NCBI GenBank assembly: GCA_002683515.1
Contig: NYTN01000065.1
Coordinates: 1-9,431 of the forward strand
DNA: 9,431 nt
DNA from: Rhodobiaceae bacterium
Lineage (GTDB): Bacteria > Pseudomonadota > Alphaproteobacteria > RS24
Reading direction: 5' to 3'
Part shown: positions 6,065-9,431 of the stretch, in pieces
Layout: each line of letters opens with the position of its first letter
Position numbering within the stretch: the stretch's first letter is position 1
Translations under genes and position numbers: made by a program
Notes under the pieces: generated by a model
What the model was told of the DNA's origin: nothing
What the model saw: only the letters and a program-made list of their open reading frames with translations
Database searches by the model: none

Positions 6065-6969
6065 TAATTCATAATATCTGGTGGTGTTGTGAAATCGCTC
6101 CGATCGACAGTCTCAATTACATCGTTATGAAGTCTGATATCTGCCGATTTTCGCAAATCTGAGAGGTATGTTTCGAATGCGTTTTCTTCTTGCCTTCTTT
6201 GCCATTCAGCTTTAACGATTTCAGCAACCTCGTTGAACTCAACGTCAAGGCGATTTGCCTTCATTAACCAGATGAACATATAGCTTTGATTTGTCTCGGT
6301 CCCTGACGTTATTGGCCCGATTATCTCACCTTCTTTTAAGGTTGCGAGAATGTCCCGTGCTGTGCCACCAAGGTAATCAGCCGCTTTGCCAAGCGGGATG
6401 TCGTCGGGCAAATTCTTTTCGGTTAAACCTAGGCGCCCGCCGGCGGAAGTGAAACCCTCACCATTTATAACTGCTTGTCGGAAGGTCTCTGCGGTTTTCG
6501 TATTATCGGTACTGAAAACTTTCACCCTAACCATGCGCGGTGCAATAAATAGATGTTTATACTCTTTAAAGAAAGTTTCGAGCTTTTGCGTATCTGTTTC
6601 ATAATCCGTTAGGAGAGCAGTACTTCGCATAAGTGCCTGTACAAGGTTTTTGCGCGCCATGGGATCCGACCTTGCAAGTCCTATATTAAGTGCATGTTGA
6701 AGAATTACTTCCTCATCAATCAGGACTTGCAGAGCGGCCTTTTTATCCGTTTCGGTAAGGCTCCGATCAAGTCCGGCTTGCATAGCTGTAAGGGCGCGAA
6801 GGTATTCAACCTTGCTGACGGACTCGCCATTTACAGATGCGATTGGGACATCGCCGCGTAATCTTAATTCTTGGTTGCCTAATTGCGGCGGCAGAATACC
6901 CAATGCTGTCAGCAAAGCAAAAGTTAGTCCTGCCAATCCAGCCAGTGTAAAAAGAAACGTATTTTTCAA
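6064..6969 (-). CDS. Membrane-anchored SurA/parvulin-like peptidyl-prolyl isomerase or chaperone
   Basis: A 301-residue protein with one N-terminal membrane segment (about 4-26), so the bulk should face the periplasm. Residues about 43-137 form a helical SurA-N-like region (IASVNGESVSKVEYLRAL, then LIDEEVILQHALNIGL), the usual companion of parvulin domains. Residues about 140-240 fit a parvulin-type PPIase domain, with AAD-x-GG and a GPI...YMFIWLMKANR ending, but the match is loose and catalytic activity is uncertain. The C-terminus is a charged helix and short tail. No ATG serves as the start: the 6969 codon is TTG, with AAGG about 11 bases upstream, and the next ATG would remove the membrane anchor. 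It lies 38 bases after the DUF3604 gene and overlaps the permease gene by one base. It may fold the cysteine-rich DUF3604 protein or the permease's outer domain; this is inferred only from the shared operon and location. Confidence 0.75.
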   Translation of the reverse strand: MKNTFLFTLAGLAGLTFALLTALGILPPQLGNQELRLRGDVPIASVNGESVSKVEYLRALTAMQAGLDRSLTETDKKAALQVLIDEEVILQHALNIGLARSDPMARKNLVQALMRSTALLTDYETDTQKLETFFKEYKHLFIAPRMVRVKVFSTDNTKTAETFRQAVINGEGFTSAGGRLGLTEKNLPDDIPLGKAADYLGGTARDILATLKEGEIIGPITSGTETNQSYMFIWLMKANRLDVEFNEVAEIVKAEWQRRQEENAFETYLSDLRKSADIRLHNDVIETVDRSDFTTPPDIMN

Positions 6970-7007
6970 AGCGTAATCAGCCTTGTTTACATGAGTAATA
7001 TTTCAGA

Positions 7008-9284
7008 CTATTGAGACGATACAGATGCTGAACTAGCACCATAATTCAGGTAAATGGGAGACGACCATGCGCGAACATCTTTCATGGTGTGACATTCATC
7101 ATCGCCAGATCTGTAATCACCTGTGCAGACTTTAGCCTTTACACAATTACCTTCTTCATCATATTCGCACTTTACAGGCTCAGCATTAATCGTTGGCCAA
7201 GGTTCTTGAATAGAACGTGCGTAGTAAAGCATATCTCTCTCCCCTGCTTTAAAGTCAGGGTCGGAAAAGCTGAAGCTACAACCACTCTGGTCAACCGGGC
7301 AGTTATGAACGAGAAACGGATCATCAATCAAATCACTAAGTTTTTCGTCTGGTGAGGTTTGAGGACGGATACGTACAATTTCAATGCGTTCAATAAGATT
7401 ACGTTCATCTGAAGGGTTGTAACACTCGCCACCACAAATATCATTCAGGCGCTCCGCCCCAAGAGCAGTGACAGCATGGTCAGGACATCCCGGCTTTTGT
7501 TTAAAAGAGCCGACCGCTTTGACTTTAAATGTACCACTGGAAGTGGTTGCGATAGACGACCCCATTGGGGTTTCTGTGCCGTCTTCACCTAGACGGTCAA
7601 ACCACATCAACATGCGCGGGCCCGAAGTGCCATAGGTTTCGCGTCTTTGCATAGCGTCCCAGACTTCCTCTCGTGAGCGACCTTCTGTATGCACAGCCGC
7701 AAGACCGCCTGTTAGCCAAAAGCTAGATTGACGTTCAACTTCAGCAAGCCCAAGATTTGCGTTTTCAGCGAGTTCATTGGGGTCAAGAGGGTGCACGTAG
7801 GCATCTACAGGTGTCATTTCGGGTTGTAATCGTTCGAGCCATTCAGCAGATTTTGGGCCCGCCGCCTCGGTGCTAAGGCGTCTTCCAAATTCTTTGTATC
7901 CAGTACCCGGACGAGCACGGTGATTATCTGAAGAGGAAATGAAGCCCCAGTTAAACCTAGTTGGGTTATCTGCATCCTCATCGAAACGTGAAAGTGCAAG
8001 ACCAGCCTGAACACTTGTTAATGGACGATGGTGAAATGCTGGCAAATAACAATCTGTGCATTGTCCGGAAAGTAGCCAGTCAGCTGCAGTATCCCCACCT
8101 AATGCGAGATGATAAGATGGTCCCATAAAGGCGCCAATCTCTCTGGCTTCTGAAGCTCGTAATGTGCATTCTTCAGATGATGTTCCTTCAGCAAGGCAGC
8201 GTTCTTCAACAATCTCTCCCATACGAACACATGAAGGGGAGTAATCATCAGTGGCGGGAGGACAAATGGCTTTGCCGTCATCGTCAATTATAAGGGTTTC
8301 AAAGTCTCTATATTCTTCTGAATTACCGTGACCTGAGAATACTTCAATCAGCGAGTATTCCTCCGGACGGTTTTCAGGTCTTAATTGTTTGTCCCATGTC
8401 GTATTGTGAGGTGTGTAAAGACCCCAGCTTGTACCATGGGGGATGATAAGTGGGTCAAGATTTTGTTCGTCTCTAAGCTTACGGATTAGTTCACCTGGCG
8501 TAACGGCAGTTTCATAGCAATTTGTCGGAAGTTCGTTTGAGGGGGTATCCATATCGCATTCCGGAACAGCCTGAATATTGTTAAAGAACGTATTGAAATC
8601 CCAGTAAATTTGACGGTCTTCAAATTCCATAAGAGACACAATAGCCGGCATACCTTTAGCATTGTTTCTAAGAGCCAGCGAGGTGATACCTGCTGCTGCG
8701 ATAGTTCTGACTGGAACGTCTTTATCTTCCAGTCCTTTAAAAATTACATTTTTATGGCCGTAATGAGTTTCAGGAGTGATGCCGACTTGAGTCCATTCAA
8801 AACCAATCATAGACACCATGTCGGGATTAGACTGATCGTTGGACTTGGCCTGACATTCGCGGATGCTTTGTTTAGCATTTTCCCAGCGCTCGGGAATCGA
8901 GGCTTCGGCGTGGTCAGTAATGGCCCAGAAATCCAGAGCGGAACAGTAGCGTGCATAATCACAAGCATCTGCAAGTGGGTGAAGCCCCTTACCTTGATAG
9001 AGAGGAAGCGACCACAAAAATGCATCTGTTGAATAGGTTGTGTGTACATGCAAATCCCCAAACATGATTTGCTTGCGGTCGGGGGTTGGGGCACCGCTAA
9101 ATTCTGCGGTCTGGCGTGCCAGCACAATGTTATCCGGTATGGCGGCACCTTGAATAATTCCGCGTTCGCGCTCGCTACCTAGATAACCGTTTTCTGCTAA
9201 AAAACTGAAGACAAACCAACTTCCTACCAGTGCTATGACGACTAACGATAGAGTTAAAATTACTCTTTTAAAACCATTAGACAT
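7008..9284 (-). CDS. DUF3604-family exported protein with PHP-like metal-binding motifs
   Basis: A 758-residue protein with a single N-terminal hydrophobic segment (about 8-29), so exported and probably membrane-tethered. The characteristic DUF3604 segments are present: FGDLHVHTTYSTDAF (75-89), DFWAITDHAEA (118-128), GFEW (161-164), HYGHKNV (174-180), IPHGTSWG (281-288), and SSDNHRARPGTG (451-462). The HxH, D-H, Glu, His and D-x-H series (79/81, 124/125, 163, 283, 453/455) matches the layout of PHP-type metal-dependent phosphoesterases, so a metal-dependent hydrolase is the best guess; no substrate is known for the family as far as can be told here. There are twenty cysteines, many spaced in pairs in the middle and C-terminal part, suggesting disulfides. 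An AGGAGGG Shine-Dalgarno sits 5 bases before the ATG. It lies 29 bases after an upstream gene and is followed by the PPIase-like and permease genes, forming an operon. Confidence 0.85.
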   Translation of the reverse strand: MSNGFKRVILTLSLVVIALVGSWFVFSFLAENGYLGSERERGIIQGAAIPDNIVLARQTAEFSGAPTPDRKQIMFGDLHVHTTYSTDAFLWSLPLYQGKGLHPLADACDYARYCSALDFWAITDHAEASIPERWENAKQSIRECQAKSNDQSNPDMVSMIGFEWTQVGITPETHYGHKNVIFKGLEDKDVPVRTIAAAGITSLALRNNAKGMPAIVSLMEFEDRQIYWDFNTFFNNIQAVPECDMDTPSNELPTNCYETAVTPGELIRKLRDEQNLDPLIIPHGTSWGLYTPHNTTWDKQLRPENRPEEYSLIEVFSGHGNSEEYRDFETLIIDDDGKAICPPATDDYSPSCVRMGEIVEERCLAEGTSSEECTLRASEAREIGAFMGPSYHLALGGDTAADWLLSGQCTDCYLPAFHHRPLTSVQAGLALSRFDEDADNPTRFNWGFISSSDNHRARPGTGYKEFGRRLSTEAAGPKSAEWLERLQPEMTPVDAYVHPLDPNELAENANLGLAEVERQSSFWLTGGLAAVHTEGRSREEVWDAMQRRETYGTSGPRMLMWFDRLGEDGTETPMGSSIATTSSGTFKVKAVGSFKQKPGCPDHAVTALGAERLNDICGGECYNPSDERNLIERIEIVRIRPQTSPDEKLSDLIDDPFLVHNCPVDQSGCSFSFSDPDFKAGERDMLYYARSIQEPWPTINAEPVKCEYDEEGNCVKAKVCTGDYRSGDDECHTMKDVRAWSSPIYLNYGASSASVSSQ

Positions 9285-9289
9285 ATATT

Positions 9290-9296
9290 CCCTCCT
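9290..9296 (-). promoter_or_regulatory. Strong ribosome binding site of the DUF3604 gene
   Basis: AGGAGGG on the minus strand, 5 bases from the ATG at 9284. It is the best Shine-Dalgarno in the window and implies high translation of this large exported protein compared with the weakly led genes downstream. Confidence 0.75.
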
Positions 9297-9313
9297 ACGC
9301 CTTTTGATTATTT

Positions 9314-9431
9314 TTATGGATAGTATCTGCTAATTGTATCTACGACACAAGCAGGCCGTTCCTCTCCCTCAATCTCGATTGTGATACGCAAGGTAGATTG
9401 AAAGCCACCCTTCATTTCTTCAATTGCAATA
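9314..9431 (-). CDS. C-terminal fragment of an unidentified protein
   Basis: An open frame enters from the right edge and ends with TAA at 9314-9316, giving 38 residues that include KGGFQSTLRITIEIEGEERP and ACVVDTISRYYP. The alternating beta pattern ending in 'EGEERPACV' is reminiscent of the final strand of hot-dog-fold acyl dehydratases or thioesterases (MaoC-like), but too little is present to assign a family. The stop is 29 bases before the DUF3604 start on the same strand, so it is probably the upstream member of the same operon. The composition and codon pattern look coding, but the gene call depends on sequence beyond the window. Confidence 0.55.
   Translation of the reverse strand, partial: IAIEEMKGGFQSTLRITIEIEGEERPACVVDTISRYYP

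Noticed and set aside
8610..9032. Plus-strand open frame of 140 codons opposite the DUF3604 gene
   Set aside because: The opposite strand encodes conserved DUF3604 motifs, including HYGHKNV and the TDH segment, and this frame shows no recognisable domain.

Overview
The window looks like chromosomal DNA of a Gram-negative bacterium, most likely a proteobacterium with a catabolic, possibly marine, lifestyle. This rests on compact gene packing, a somewhat AT-rich composition, Shine-Dalgarno-led genes, envelope proteins of proteobacterial type (a HupE/UreJ permease with a signal peptide, a membrane-anchored SurA/parvulin-like protein, a Cys-rich exported DUF3604 protein) and degradative families (Rieske oxygenase, class-3-like aldehyde dehydrogenase, SDR, alkyl-sulfatase-like metallo-hydrolase). 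No rRNA, tRNA, insertion sequence, CRISPR array or phage gene is visible. The genus cannot be assigned by reading alone.

Left part (1-4868): a regulated catabolic region. The first 155 bases hold the start of a leftward Rieske-type oxygenase that runs off the window. Upstream of it is a promoter whose -10 box lies inside a perfect 8-4-8 palindrome (180-199). Next comes a tight leftward pair, SDR (1703-2578) then aldehyde dehydrogenase (296-1699), with 3 bases between the genes. Facing away is a rightward pair: a TetR-type repressor (2741-3424) followed 16 bases later by a membrane-anchored metallo-beta-lactamase-fold protein with an alkyl-sulfatase-type dimerisation region (3441-4868). The gap between the two pairs carries a 9-3-9 palindrome (2600-2620) overlapping the -10 box of the SDR-ALDH promoter. 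The natural reading is that the TetR protein represses SDR-ALDH, and perhaps itself and the hydrolase, until a substrate appears. A likely chemistry is hydrolysis of an ester or sulfate, then oxidation of the freed alcohol to aldehyde (SDR) and acid (ALDH); the substrate is unknown.

Right part (4865-9431): a leftward operon-like series. In order of transcription it holds the tail of an unidentified gene (9314-9431), a large exported DUF3604 protein with PHP-like metal motifs (7008-9284), a membrane-anchored parvulin/SurA-like protein starting with TTG (6064-6969) and a HupE/UreJ-type permease (4865-6064). The last two genes overlap by one base (TAATG). The three complete products all appear to act in or at the inner membrane and periplasm, which suggests one functional unit: a metal permease, a folding helper and a metal-dependent, probably disulfide-rich hydrolase. 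This is the least described part of the window.

The two halves converge and their stop codons overlap at 4865-4868, leaving no room for an intergenic terminator. There is no gene-free stretch longer than 300 bases. The longest gaps are 156-295 and 2579-2740, and both are promoter/operator regions.
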